Source: Bacteroidota bacterium (lineage in GTDB: Bacteria; Bacteroidota; Bacteroidia; Bacteroidales; VadinHA17). Taken from it: a stretch of DNA of 64,000 bases. A program made the translations under genes and the position numbers. The notes under the pieces were generated by a model. It ran no database searches. It was given only the letters and a program-made list of their open reading frames with translations, and was not told the DNA's origin. Shown piece after piece: positions 25,781-35,955 of the stretch; position 1 is the stretch's first letter, and each line of letters opens with the position of its first letter. The stretch lies in contig JADKBL010000003.1 in the NCBI GenBank assembly GCA_016718875.1, positions 62,001-126,000 on the forward strand. Direction: 5' to 3'.

Positions 25781-28510
25781 ATGAGACACAAATTACTGAT
25801 ATTGATTTTATTACCAGTATTTATTGCAAATGGACAGGACCCTTTAAAAATAAATATTCAGAATTCAGCCTGGAACCGATGGCTTAATAAAGATATTCAG
25901 GAAAGTAAAACGCTCGATGATATGGAGGGCGGTCTAAAATGGATATCTTTTACCGGAGGAGCAATTGCACTTGTTGATTCAAGGAGTGAAAACAAGGCAG
26001 AAGAATCAAAAAAGAACTATGTAGAGATAACCGGTTCTGATATAAGATCTCATTTAGGAAAAAAATCACTGCAGATCCGGCTTCCATCAAAGATAGAGAT
26101 TCCCGGACCAAAAAGCGGACGTGGCTGGGGTAATGCAGGCATCTGGTATATGGTTCAGAATGAAGACTGGAACAAGTACAACAGAATTTCAGTCTGGATT
26201 TACCCCGACAATCCCGGAGCATATCAGAATTGGGTTGAATTAAGAGTATTCAATGACGGAAAGGAGAAATTACCTGCAATGTTCGGACAGGAAGGAGAAT
26301 CGATCTTCAACCTTACCAATCATGAGTGGAACCATATAGTATGGGAGATTGGAAATGTTGCACGTGATAAAATCACAAAACTTGAAATATCTACAATAAT
26401 CTCGGGTCATGAACCGGAAGCCTGTGATTCAACAATATTCTATTTAGATGACCTTAATCTTGAGTCAGTTGATCCTGATTATGTTGAAGGCTGGCCCGTG
26501 TGGAAGGGAAGGATTGCTTACAGTCATCCCGGGTATATGACAAACCTGCCAAAAACAGCTATTGCAAATGACGCGGATGCAAAGGATTTTAAAATAATTG
26601 ATGAGAAGACCGGAAAGACTGTTTTAACCAAACCGGTTGAAAATGTATCTAACAAACTTGGGAACTTTCAGGTACTTGATTTCTCTGAAATAAACAATGA
26701 GGGGTCCTACCATATAGAATCAGGCAGCAATAAATCAGGAACGTTCAGGATAGGCATGGATGTGTGGGAAGAAAGCATCTGGAAAGCCCTTAATTTTTAT
26801 TACGTTGAGAGATGCGGTACTCCGATTCCGGGAATACACGCCACATGTCACAGAGACTGGACCTGCGAACATGACGGTAAAAGGATTGTGATAAACGGAG
26901 GCTGGCATGATGCAGGCGATTTCACACAAGGTCTCCGCAATACCAGTGAAGCAGCTTATGCGATGTTCAGCATGGCAGAGGAGATCAAATTAAAAAATTC
27001 TGATCCAAAGCTTTATGAAAGGCTTCTTGAAGAGGCTCAATGGGGACTTGACTGGATCCTAAAGACACGCTTCGGAGACGGCTTCAGGCTTGATGGATCA
27101 GTAAACAGTCGCAGAACAAATGGTATTATTGGAGATTATGATGATGTAACTGCTGTTGCAAAGAACAATCCGAAAACCAACTTCATGGCATCCACTGTTG
27201 AGGCAATAGCTTACAGAGCATTAAAGGACAGAGATCCAAGGCTGGCAAACTTTGCTCTTAAAACAGCGATTGAAGACTGGCAATTCGCAATGGATAAAAT
27301 GGTTATCATCAGGGAAAATGATTCATCAGCTGTATGGAGTGTTTCATTCGATTCGGGAGAAGTTCTTCACGAAATTGCGTCAACCGGCATTGTTGCTTCA
27401 GTAGAATTATGGAATGCTACCGGCGATAAAAAATACTCTGTTAAAGCCGTAGAGCTGGCTGGCATGATAACAGAATCACAGCAAAGGAAAAAACCGGAAA
27501 TGGATGTGCCTTTAACCGGCTTCTTCTACACCGGACCATCTAAAAAATACATTCTGCATTATTGCCATAACGGAAGAGAACAGGAGCCTATTGCTGCTCT
27601 TACTTTGCTTTGTGAGGCATTCCCTGATCATCCCGACTGGATGACCTGGTACTCGGCAGTGGTCCTTCATTCAGAATTTCTTAAAACCATTTCAGCGTAC
27701 ACTGAACCTTACGGTGTAATGCCCTCTTCAATATATAAAGACAAGGATTACCTGCAGGTTCCGGAAAGCAGAAGAGAATATTTCAGGCGCCAGGTCCTTA
27801 ACGGAATTCCCCTGGGAAACGGAAACTACCTGCGGCTCTTCCCTGTCTGGATGGATTACAGAGGGCACTTCGGTACTATTCTGCCACAGGCCCAGGCACT
27901 GAATTATGCCGCCAGATTAAGAGGGGATGAAGAGTGCCTGAAACTTTCAATCCGTCAGATGGAATGGGTGATGGGACGTAATCCATTTTCCCAGAGCACA
28001 ATGTATGGACTCGGCTATGACTTCCCTCCTATTTATACACCCTCATCAGGTGACATCGTAGGAGGTCTCCCTGTTGGAATCCAGACCCGCGGCGACAGCG
28101 ATATACCTTACTGGCCTGTTCAGAATACATGGACATATAAGGAAATATGGATACATCCTGTAAACCAGTGGATCGGACTTATGCGCGAAATTATAAGTTT
28201 GCCGGACAGATTTGCGGATAAACGGAAAACAGAAAAATCTTTCTCAATCTCAGCATCTGAAAAAACCACACCAAAAGGAGACATTACCATTACAGCTGTG
28301 CTCAAAGGAACCGGAAGCCATACTATCAATATCAGAACCAGTAATGTTTCGCTTAAAAATTCCTTTAAAAAAGTTACTCTTGAGCCGGGGAAAGAAGTTG
28401 TCCTTAAATGGCAGGCGAAAACAATTCATAACGATGAGCCCTGGGTGGCACTGATCGTCCCTGACAATGACTTAAATAAAAAAACTGAAGTCTCTGGTAC
28501 CAGCTGGTGA
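25781..28510 (+). CDS. GH9 family endoglucanase/cellulase, multidomain
   Basis: About 909 aa from the ATG at 25781 (MRHKLLILILLPVFIANGQ, a clean signal); an ATG at 25772 adds three residues. An N-terminal beta-sandwich of about 200 residues, probably carbohydrate-binding, is followed by a CelD_N-type Ig-like domain (about 240-335) and the GH9 (alpha/alpha)6 barrel. The barrel has GGWHDAGDF with D377 and D380, the catalytic-base region, and a late WTYKEIWIHPVNQW segment where the acid Glu is expected. A C-terminal beta domain of about 100 residues ends the protein. Likely endo-acting inverting hydrolase on beta-1,4-glucan or xyloglucan-like substrates. It heads a plus-strand run with the esterase-like gene. 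Confidence 0.88.
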   Translation: MRHKLLILILLPVFIANGQDPLKINIQNSAWNRWLNKDIQESKTLDDMEGGLKWISFTGGAIALVDSRSENKAEESKKNYVEITGSDIRSHLGKKSLQIRLPSKIEIPGPKSGRGWGNAGIWYMVQNEDWNKYNRISVWIYPDNPGAYQNWVELRVFNDGKEKLPAMFGQEGESIFNLTNHEWNHIVWEIGNVARDKITKLEISTIISGHEPEACDSTIFYLDDLNLESVDPDYVEGWPVWKGRIAYSHPGYMTNLPKTAIANDADAKDFKIIDEKTGKTVLTKPVENVSNKLGNFQVLDFSEINNEGSYHIESGSNKSGTFRIGMDVWEESIWKALNFYYVERCGTPIPGIHATCHRDWTCEHDGKRIVINGGWHDAGDFTQGLRNTSEAAYAMFSMAEEIKLKNSDPKLYERLLEEAQWGLDWILKTRFGDGFRLDGSVNSRRTNGIIGDYDDVTAVAKNNPKTNFMASTVEAIAYRALKDRDPRLANFALKTAIEDWQFAMDKMVIIRENDSSAVWSVSFDSGEVLHEIASTGIVASVELWNATGDKKYSVKAVELAGMITESQQRKKPEMDVPLTGFFYTGPSKKYILHYCHNGREQEPIAALTLLCEAFPDHPDWMTWYSAVVLHSEFLKTISAYTEPYGVMPSSIYKDKDYLQVPESRREYFRRQVLNGIPLGNGNYLRLFPVWMDYRGHFGTILPQAQALNYAARLRGDEECLKLSIRQMEWVMGRNPFSQSTMYGLGYDFPPIYTPSSGDIVGGLPVGIQTRGDSDIPYWPVQNTWTYKEIWIHPVNQWIGLMREIISLPDRFADKRKTEKSFSISASEKTTPKGDITITAVLKGTGSHTINIRTSNVSLKNSFKKVTLEPGKEVVLKWQAKTIHNDEPWVALIVPDNDLNKKTEVSGTSW

Positions 28511-28553
28511 AGGGATTCGGGGAAAAAGCATACACAGAACTAAATAAAAAGAA

Positions 28554-29462
28554 ATGAAAAAGTACTTAGTCCTAATTTATCTTCTGGCTGCTGTTTCAGG
28601 CAGCAATGCACAAATTTCTTTGCCATCCTGGAAGGATATAAATTACGCAGGTGATGACAAAGTATTTCACATGCTTGATATTTATCTTCCTGCAGAAGTA
28701 AAATCTGAATATCCTGCTGTAGTTGTTATCTATGGCAGTGGCTTCATGAGTAATAATCTGAAACAAGATGGATTCAAAGCACTGGGAGGCCCCCTGCTTA
28801 AAAGCGGCTTTGCTGTTATCTGTGTCAATCATCGTTCGAGCAGCGATTCCCTCTTTCCTGCTCAGATAAATGACATTAAAGCTGCAATCAGGTTTTTACG
28901 TGCGAAAGGAAAAGATTATCAGATAGACACTTCATTCATTGGTGTTACCGGGTATTCATCCGGAGGACATCTCTCGTCATTTACCGGCACTTCCGGATCT
29001 GTTAAAATAATAACAATAGGAAAAACTACTGCTGATACAGAAGGAAAAGTAGGGAAGTATTTGAATTTCAGCAGCAGAGTTGATGCAGTCGTGGACTGGT
29101 ACGGGCCAACAACTTTCTTGGTGATGGATTCATGCGGCAGCGAAATGAAGCATGATGCTGCTGATTCTCCTGAATCATTGCTTGTAGGAGGACCTATTCA
29201 GCAGAATGTTGATAAATGTGCAATTGCAGACCCGATAACATATGTTGATAAAAATGATCCGCCATTTCTGATCCTTCATGGCGACAAAGATCCTTTGGTT
29301 CCATGGTGCCAGAGCCAGAGGCTTTATGATGCCTTACAAAAGAAAGGTGTAAAATCTGAATTCATAGTTGTGCCCGGAGGGGGACACGGTAAGGGGATGC
29401 ACATCGATAAGTACAACAAAATGATGACAGATTTCTTCCTGAAGGAAGCTTCGAAAAAGTAA
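28554..29462 (+). CDS. Secreted alpha/beta-hydrolase, esterase-like
   Basis: The 302-aa protein has a Sec signal ending SNAQ (about 20). The alpha/beta-hydrolase core shows the oxyanion loop YGSGF, nucleophile elbow GYSSG with S135, acid in HGDKDPLV and His in GGGHGKGMH. This is the BD-FAE/acetyl-esterase-like group of the prolyl-oligopeptidase superfamily. Placed 43 nt after a GH9 glucanase, it probably removes acetyl or aromatic acyl groups from hemicellulose (inference). Full length, no frame problem. Confidence 0.85.
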   Translation: MKKYLVLIYLLAAVSGSNAQISLPSWKDINYAGDDKVFHMLDIYLPAEVKSEYPAVVVIYGSGFMSNNLKQDGFKALGGPLLKSGFAVICVNHRSSSDSLFPAQINDIKAAIRFLRAKGKDYQIDTSFIGVTGYSSGGHLSSFTGTSGSVKIITIGKTTADTEGKVGKYLNFSSRVDAVVDWYGPTTFLVMDSCGSEMKHDAADSPESLLVGGPIQQNVDKCAIADPITYVDKNDPPFLILHGDKDPLVPWCQSQRLYDALQKKGVKSEFIVVPGGGHGKGMHIDKYNKMMTDFFLKEASKK

Positions 29463-29482
29463 CTTTCCTAAAATTCACGATT

Positions 29483-31668
29483 ATGCCAGACCAGACTAAT
29501 AGAATCAGTCGAAGAAAATTCACAGCAATCACAGGCACTGCAGCAGCAGGTATTGCCTTGATACCTGATACTTTGCTTGGGAACTCATTACAAAGCGCAG
29601 TTAAATGGTGGGATATTGAACCGCTTAGAATAGTTGAACTGGAGCAGGGATATGAGTATGCCGAAAAATTTGAAATACTTAAAGATCTTGGAGCTAACAT
29701 GGAACATGCCACAAGGTTTACCGGCACTTCACCCGGTACTTCATTCCTTGATGCCCATAATCTTTTCAGCGGAAAAAAAGTTGATTACTCTTCAATAAAT
29801 GACTACCTGAATGAAGCTCATAAAAGAGGAATCAAAGTCATTATTTATTACAATGTCCATGCAATTGAAATAAATTATGCCCGCCAGCATCCTGACTGGC
29901 AGCAAATAAAGAGTGACCTGAAACCCATTGAAGATGTTTACAGTGTCGACTCTTCCTTCTGCATTAATTCTCCCTGGCGTGAGGAAGTCTTTGCAACCCT
30001 GAGAAAGATGTGCGATTACCCGATAGACGGGATATTCTACGACGGACCCATATTTTTTGCATCTACCTGTTATTGTGAATCGTGCAGAAAAAAGTTCAGG
30101 GAAAAGTACAGTAAAGAGCTTCCTGATAAAACAATCCTTGCCGGGAACAGACTGAACAAAGGATGGAAAGAGATCATTGACTTTCAGTCCGACAGCCTGG
30201 CTGCGTTTCTGAGAGAATCAAACACAATAATAAAGCAAAAGAATCCACAGATTCTCTTTTATATGAATGGGAACACTCTCGCACCTCATGGCCGACTGCA
30301 AGGAATAACAGGAAAATTGCAAAGGAAACTGATATTCTTGGGGCCGAGGGAGGATTCCTCTATGGAGAATTTAAAGAACCTATTTACAAGCCTGGTGCAA
30401 TGGCCAAGTTGCTGGAATCGCAGGCCGGTGGAAAACCGACCGTGGTTTTCGATGCTGCCAAGCAGGGACCCTGGACTTTCTCAGAACTGCCTGCTGGTGA
30501 AATCAGCCTGCTTTACAGTCAGACAATAACTTACCAGTCAAATGTCTGGCTTGCTATAAGTGCGACAGATAATATGCATGATAAGGAAAAAGATGTAATT
30601 AAGAAATTCAACAGCCTGATTAAAGAAAATCCAGAACCCTTCTTCAGGACAGAGCCCATGGCAAAAATTGCACTGGTATGGCCTCAGAGATCGGGCAATT
30701 ATTATAGCGGATCATCTATTCCCCTGACAGATTTTACAAAGGAGTCCAAAACTGAAAAGGCTGGTAATACAGAAGAGGAATTTTATGGATTTTATGATGG
30801 TCTGACAAGATCGCATTTTCCTTTTGATGTTATTGATGAAGAATCTCTTACAGGGAATCTTTGGAGATATAACTTAATTGTACTTCCAAATGTTGCCTGT
30901 CTTTCAAAGGATGAGGAGGAATCTTTAAGGAATTATGTTAAAAACGGGGGCAATTTAGTCTCCACTTTTGAGACTTCACTTTTCGATGAAGCAGGTAATA
31001 AAAGAGGTAACTTCGGACTTGCAGATGTCTTCGGAATTGTGAGTTCAGGTGACATTTTTGGCCCGCTGAACTGGGACTATGTGGCACCTTCAGATATATC
31101 ACATTTTTCTCTTAAGGAAATAAAAAACAGATTTCTTTATTCACCAACATATGGCATTAAGATCAAATCCCCGGCAACTTCACCGGTAATGTTCTGCAAG
31201 CCTCTACCCGGAAGCTATTCAGGCAGTCCGGAACTGACAGAATTCCCATTCATTACCGAGAACATATTTGGAAAAGGGAGGTCAATATATTTGGCAGGTA
31301 CTTTTGGCGGGTCACTTAAGAAATTCCATTTCCCGGAATATTATCAGGTGCTCGAAAACATAACCGAAAAATATGCTGGCAGGATAGTAAAACTGAAAAA
31401 CGCTCCCTCCTCAATTGAAGTTAATATCAGAAGAAAGAGGAATTCAGTATATATCTATCTTATAAATTTTACTTCGGAGATGAGAAGACCTATTCAGAAG
31501 ATTATCAGCTGTAATAATATTGAAATTAATCTGAGCATGAAGGAAAAAGCTACAAGTATCCGGACCCTTATCAGCAAAGAAAATCTAAACTTCAAAACTG
31601 AAAACGGTTCAGTTTCCTTTACAGTACCTGCGTTGGATGATTATGAAGTGATACGGATAGATTCCTAG
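29483..31668 (+). pseudogene. Tat-exported TIM-barrel glycosidase-like protein, frameshifted
   Basis: Two frames together give about 728 aa. The N-terminal frame (29483 on) has a Tat signal (SRRKFTAIT) and a barrel-like part (RGIKVIIYYNVHAIE, PIDGIFYDGPIFF, CYCESCRKKF). The second frame, open from about 30289 to 31668, continues with NRKIAKETDILGAEGGFLYGE and a C-terminal part resembling the beta-galactosidase trimerisation fold (WRYNLIVLPNVACLSKDEEESL). One missing T near 30288-30290 (CATGG for CATTGG) explains the break and restores HWPT...NNRK. Exact GH family is not recognised. The stop shares the tetranucleotide CTAG (31665-31668) with the convergent gene. Likely an assembly error rather than decay. 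Confidence 0.75.
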
Positions 31669-33788
31669 GGTAAGCTGTTGAATCCTTCAGCCTTTATTAT
31701 CCATTTCCCATCATCAGGAAAACCAGGCGCTTTGCCTGCCGATCCATCCCATCCTCCTGCCATCATTGCGACTGCTGTTAAAAGAGCTCCGTTTGCAGGA
31801 AAATACGGGAAAGGTCCACCTGTTGCCAGTCCATGTTCATCAAACTGAAAACCGGGAGACGTGTGCAGTAACATCTCAACTGCCAGATCAGGATTTCCCG
31901 TACGGGCGGCAGCCATGGCAACCATAGGAAAATCCCATCCCCAGGTTCTGTTAAAATTCCAGGTGGTGATTACTTTTTCAAGTGTGGCTTTGAAAATTGC
32001 AGTATCCACGCCATCACCAGGCAACATTCCGAAAGTGCCTGTCAGACCGGGATGCTCAAAGGCAAATTTCGTCCACATACTGTCAATATTCTCATGTGTA
32101 ATATATAATCCTTCCTCAACCGGTAATTGAGATAATCTCTTAAGAACATCATCCCAAGAGTCATCCCGCGTCTGGCCCAGCCTCTCTTTCCATAGCTGTG
32201 CTGTCCGAAGGCCGTATCGCCAGTAACCAAGTTCAAATGCAGGATTGAATGTTGTGATCGGGTTGGTATTTTCTGACATGATATGGATTGGCGGACCAAG
32301 AATGTAACGGTTTGTAGAACTATCAAAAAAAGCAAAATCTGCCATAAAATCAGCCGTCCGGAATACAATCTCACTCCATTTGTCAAGGGTCTCTTTTGAA
32401 GGATGCAAACGATAATCGAGTTCTGCGAAATAAATGGGATGAGGCTGCTGCCATATCAGCAGAGCATGTATCTCATGCGGCCAGTCACGATCAAAATCTG
32501 CAGTACACTTTGGCCATCGTGCACCACTATACCCCTGATCCTTTGCCCGCTGAACTGAAGTCGGCAGAAAGTCTTTATAAACATGCAGGCTCTTTTCAAG
32601 CAGATCCCATCTGTTCCAGAGTGCATAATGCACACCATGCCACCATATCATCTCAAAATGGAAACGGCCATACCATCCGTTGTTGACAAGTCCCGCTTCC
32701 TGTGGAGGTAATGAACCTGCCTCATTTACCTTCATCAGGTATTGCGACAGGACTATTCTTCTCTCCAATTCCTTCCACCTTGGATCCTTACTTTGTGATA
32801 AGTCTATTGCAGCGCCTGAATTCCAGAATTTCTTCCATTCTGTCCTGCTGTCAGCAAAAATATCCTCAGCTGAAATAATCGGGTTTGCTGCTTTATTCCT
32901 GCTGAAAGAACATGTGAATCCGAATTCCTTTCCCGCAGCAGGATCTAAATAGAATCTGTGTTTTGAATTTATTGTATCACCTGAAAGCAAATTCGCTTCT
33001 GCTCCCCAGTTAAGAGTGACATAATAGTGACTGCTGTCCATACTCCTGAAAATAACAGCTGAGTTCTTATCAGACCGTTCAATTACTGATGTATGAGCAT
33101 TGCCATTGGAAAAATCACCAACATAAAGTGCCTGATTTCCGTGATCAGCATATGGAAAATCGAGAAAAACCTTTACCTGTCCGTTCTTTAACAGATCTGA
33201 TCTGACAAGTACACCGATTTCATCCTTAGCAGAATGACAGGCAGTAGTTACTTCAACAGATTTACCTTCAAGCTCAAATGAGCTTTTTATTATTCCCTGC
33301 CAGAGGTCAGTTTCCTGACGGGTATTTTTCAAATCAGCCAATTCAGCTTTTGAGCCATCAGCTTTAAATAAAAGTAAGCCGATCCTTCCAAGGTTAAATC
33401 TGTGTGGATTCCCGGCAAGCCATTGAGATAATTCAGGTTGCTTTTCATCAGGCATTGAGAAATTTATCAGCCTGTCATGAACAGGAAGGTTAACTCCCTT
33501 GAAATCTTCAATATTTTTTCCTTCAGGAGCAGGGAAACTGTGCCAGCTCCATTGCGACATTGTATTGAACGGCACAAAAGTCTGCAGTCCTGTTATGTCA
33601 ACCCCAAATGCAAACTCGCCGTTTCCAACCTGCGCGGGACTTTTAGGATTACTTTCTGTGGTTACAATATTATGTCGCATTACAACCTTTTCCCTGTCAA
33701 TTCTGTTATATTCTGAATCGGTATAGGAAATAACAAGGAAACAGTAAAGCAAGGTTAAGTGCATCAGGTTTTTGCAGTTAATTCTCAT
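31665..33788 (-). CDS. GH65-like six-hairpin glycosidase, secreted
   Basis: The 707-aa protein has an N-terminal hydrophobic signal-like stretch (LMHLTLLYCFLVIS). A beta-rich N-terminal domain with VGNGEFAFGVDITGLQTF leads to an (alpha/alpha)6 barrel marked by GRFHFEMIWWHGVHYALWNR and WNFNRTWGWDFPM. The motifs recall the GH65/GH95-type clan of inverting glycosidases and phosphorylases; family assignment is tentative and the substrate unknown. It is convergent with the Tat barrel gene, sharing the CTAG stop, and divergent from the SDR gene across a 63-nt AT-rich spacer. Confidence 0.65.
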   Translation of the reverse strand: MRINCKNLMHLTLLYCFLVISYTDSEYNRIDREKVVMRHNIVTTESNPKSPAQVGNGEFAFGVDITGLQTFVPFNTMSQWSWHSFPAPEGKNIEDFKGVNLPVHDRLINFSMPDEKQPELSQWLAGNPHRFNLGRIGLLLFKADGSKAELADLKNTRQETDLWQGIIKSSFELEGKSVEVTTACHSAKDEIGVLVRSDLLKNGQVKVFLDFPYADHGNQALYVGDFSNGNAHTSVIERSDKNSAVIFRSMDSSHYYVTLNWGAEANLLSGDTINSKHRFYLDPAAGKEFGFTCSFSRNKAANPIISAEDIFADSRTEWKKFWNSGAAIDLSQSKDPRWKELERRIVLSQYLMKVNEAGSLPPQEAGLVNNGWYGRFHFEMIWWHGVHYALWNRWDLLEKSLHVYKDFLPTSVQRAKDQGYSGARWPKCTADFDRDWPHEIHALLIWQQPHPIYFAELDYRLHPSKETLDKWSEIVFRTADFMADFAFFDSSTNRYILGPPIHIMSENTNPITTFNPAFELGYWRYGLRTAQLWKERLGQTRDDSWDDVLKRLSQLPVEEGLYITHENIDSMWTKFAFEHPGLTGTFGMLPGDGVDTAIFKATLEKVITTWNFNRTWGWDFPMVAMAAARTGNPDLAVEMLLHTSPGFQFDEHGLATGGPFPYFPANGALLTAVAMMAGGWDGSAGKAPGFPDDGKWIIKAEGFNSLP

Positions 33789-33851
33789 AACAGGTACTGT
33801 ATTTAATAATAATGAATAAATTTAGTTTATTAATTTTCAATAATTAAAATC

Positions 33852-34781
33852 ATGGTACAAACAATTCTTGGTTCAGGCGGAGGCATAGGTGTTCCATTGG
33901 CAATGGAACTGAAAAATTATACGGATCAGATCCGGCTTGTAAGCAGAAATCCCAAAAAGGTAAATGAAACAGATCAGCTTTTTCCTGCAGACGTCAGTGA
34001 TCCCACACATGTTGATAAGGCTATTGCCGGCAGCGATGTGGTTTATGTAACTATAGGGTTTGAATATAACCTGAAAGTCTGGAAGAAAACCTGGCCTGTG
34101 TTTCTGGAGCAGGTAATCGCCTCATGCAAAAAGCATAACGCTAAACTGGTATTCTTTGATAATGTTTACATGTATGATAAGAGTGCCGTTCCTTTTATGA
34201 CCGAAACATCACCTGTAAATCCTCCGAGCGAAAAAGGCAAAGTAAGAAAACAGCTTAGGGAGATGATACTGAATGAGGTTGAAAAAGGAAAACTTACTGC
34301 ACTTATAGCCAGGGCAGCTGATTTTTACGGACCTGATAATAAAAACAGTGCACTGAAAATTATGGTGATTGACAATTTTATGAAAGGGAAAAAAGCCCAG
34401 GTATTCGGCAGTCCCGACAAAATCCATACATATACCTATACCCCTGATGCAGCAAAAGCGACTGCTGTTCTTGGCAATACTCCGGATGCATACGGTCAGG
34501 AATGGCATGTGCCTACCACCAAAGATAAACTCACAACCCGTCAGTGGATTGAAATGATAGCCGGGGAACTTCAGACAGAAGCCAAAATTCAGGAGGTCCC
34601 TGCATTTATGATTAATCTGCTGGGTATTTTTGTCCCGGTTATGAGAGAGTTTCCTGAAATGCTGTATCAGTATGAACAGGATTACATATTTGACAGCAGC
34701 AAGTTTGAAAAACGTTTCGGATTTGGAGCTACTCCTGTAGAAACTGGGATTAAAAGCCTGATCATGAGTCTGAAAAAGTAA
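33852..34781 (+). CDS. NAD-dependent epimerase/dehydratase-like (atypical SDR)
   Basis: The 309-aa protein begins with a Rossmann nucleotide-binding loop (GSGGGIGVPLA, residues about 7-17), followed by VSRNPKKV and DVSDPTHVDKAI, typical of atypical/extended SDR (NmrA- or epimerase-like) proteins. VFFDNVYMYDKS occupies the usual active-site region and RAADFYGP the C-terminal substrate loop. Probably cytoplasmic NAD(P)-dependent sugar or small-molecule oxidoreductase. It is 14 nt upstream of the serine-hydrolase gene, so the two are probably co-transcribed. Confidence 0.82.
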   Translation: MVQTILGSGGGIGVPLAMELKNYTDQIRLVSRNPKKVNETDQLFPADVSDPTHVDKAIAGSDVVYVTIGFEYNLKVWKKTWPVFLEQVIASCKKHNAKLVFFDNVYMYDKSAVPFMTETSPVNPPSEKGKVRKQLREMILNEVEKGKLTALIARAADFYGPDNKNSALKIMVIDNFMKGKKAQVFGSPDKIHTYTYTPDAAKATAVLGNTPDAYGQEWHVPTTKDKLTTRQWIEMIAGELQTEAKIQEVPAFMINLLGIFVPVMREFPEMLYQYEQDYIFDSSKFEKRFGFGATPVETGIKSLIMSLKK

Positions 34782-34795
34782 CAAAATAATAATCA

Positions 34796-35938
34796 ATGTA
34801 TTACACTATTAATAAAAGGTCTTACTGGTCAGGACTTAGGATAAATGTTTTGGTACTTTTTCTTGCGGTCAGTAGCGCCAGCAATATTTATTCTCAGCAG
34901 GAAATATACAAAGAGTTCCAGGCTGCAATTGATAAAGAGATAAACGAAAATATGCCAGGTCTCCTGATCCATATTGAAAGTCCTGACAGAAATATTTCAT
35001 GGAGTGGCGCAGCAGGCTTTTCAGATAAGGATAAGCAGATTAAAATGGAACCAGATCAGAGTTTCAGAATAGCAAGTGTGACCAAAACATTTGTTGCATC
35101 TACAATTCTTCGTTTATGGGAAGATAAAAAACTTGCTCTGGAAGATCCTATAAGCAAATTCATTTCAACAGAACATGCTGAAATCCTCACCAATGGAGGC
35201 TATGATGTTAATAAAATAACAATAAGGCATCTTCTTACTCATTCCAGCGGTCTTTTTGATCATGCCCAGACTGAAGAGTTTATGAAAATTGTTTTCTCAG
35301 AATCACAGCATGCCTGGACAAGAACAGAACAGATCAGTAAGGCAACTGAATGGGGCAAACCTGTTGGTGGAATTGGAGAACGTTTCAGTTATGCCGATAC
35401 CGGTTATATTCTTCTTGGTGAAATTATAGAGAAACTCACCGGAAAAAGTATGAATGATGGCATAAGAGAAGAACTTGATCTGAAGAAGCTTGGATTGAAA
35501 AACACCTGGATCGAAGGACTCCGTCCTGCCAAAAAAGAGAACAGGATACATCAGTATTTTAACGGTATTGACACTTATTCCTTTAATCCGTCTCTCGACA
35601 TGTACGGAGGTGGGGGATTTCTTTCAACCAGCTCTGACCTGGCCATTTACTTTCAGAAACTGTTTAATAATCAGGTATACAGACAGGAGTCAACTCTCGA
35701 CACAATGCTTGCACCGGTACATTACCGCGAAAAACCGCGGCTGGATTACAGGAAAGGAATGTATATGATCAGTATTAATGGCATGGATGTATACACTCAT
35801 ACAGGTTTCTGGGGCACCCAGGTTATTTATATACCTTCTATGAACACCTCAATAGCAGTAAATTACAGCCAGGTTTGGAATAAGCGGGGACCTGCCACCG
35901 TGCTGTCTGAGATCATCACACTTTTGCAAAAGAAATGA
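34796..35938 (+). CDS. Beta-lactamase-fold serine hydrolase (class C/PBP-like)
   Basis: The 380-aa protein has an N-terminal membrane/signal segment (about 15-33). Motifs of the class C beta-lactamase/penicillin-binding family are all visible: S94-V-T-K97, Y199-A-D in place of YxN, and H335-T-G for KTG. HLLTHSSGL and FSYADTGYILLGEIIE are typical of the esterase or D-aminopeptidase-like members. Probably a periplasmic or surface esterase/peptidase rather than a resistance enzyme. Substrate unknown. Confidence 0.88.
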   Translation: MYYTINKRSYWSGLRINVLVLFLAVSSASNIYSQQEIYKEFQAAIDKEINENMPGLLIHIESPDRNISWSGAAGFSDKDKQIKMEPDQSFRIASVTKTFVASTILRLWEDKKLALEDPISKFISTEHAEILTNGGYDVNKITIRHLLTHSSGLFDHAQTEEFMKIVFSESQHAWTRTEQISKATEWGKPVGGIGERFSYADTGYILLGEIIEKLTGKSMNDGIREELDLKKLGLKNTWIEGLRPAKKENRIHQYFNGIDTYSFNPSLDMYGGGGFLSTSSDLAIYFQKLFNNQVYRQESTLDTMLAPVHYREKPRLDYRKGMYMISINGMDVYTHTGFWGTQVIYIPSMNTSIAVNYSQVWNKRGPATVLSEIITLLQKK

Positions 35939-35955
35939 CTGATCAGAAGTTCTGG

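Noticed and set aside
34209..34796. Minus-strand open frame of 195 codons
   Set aside because: It is antisense to the SDR gene; composition (Phe/His/Cys-rich) does not look like a protein.
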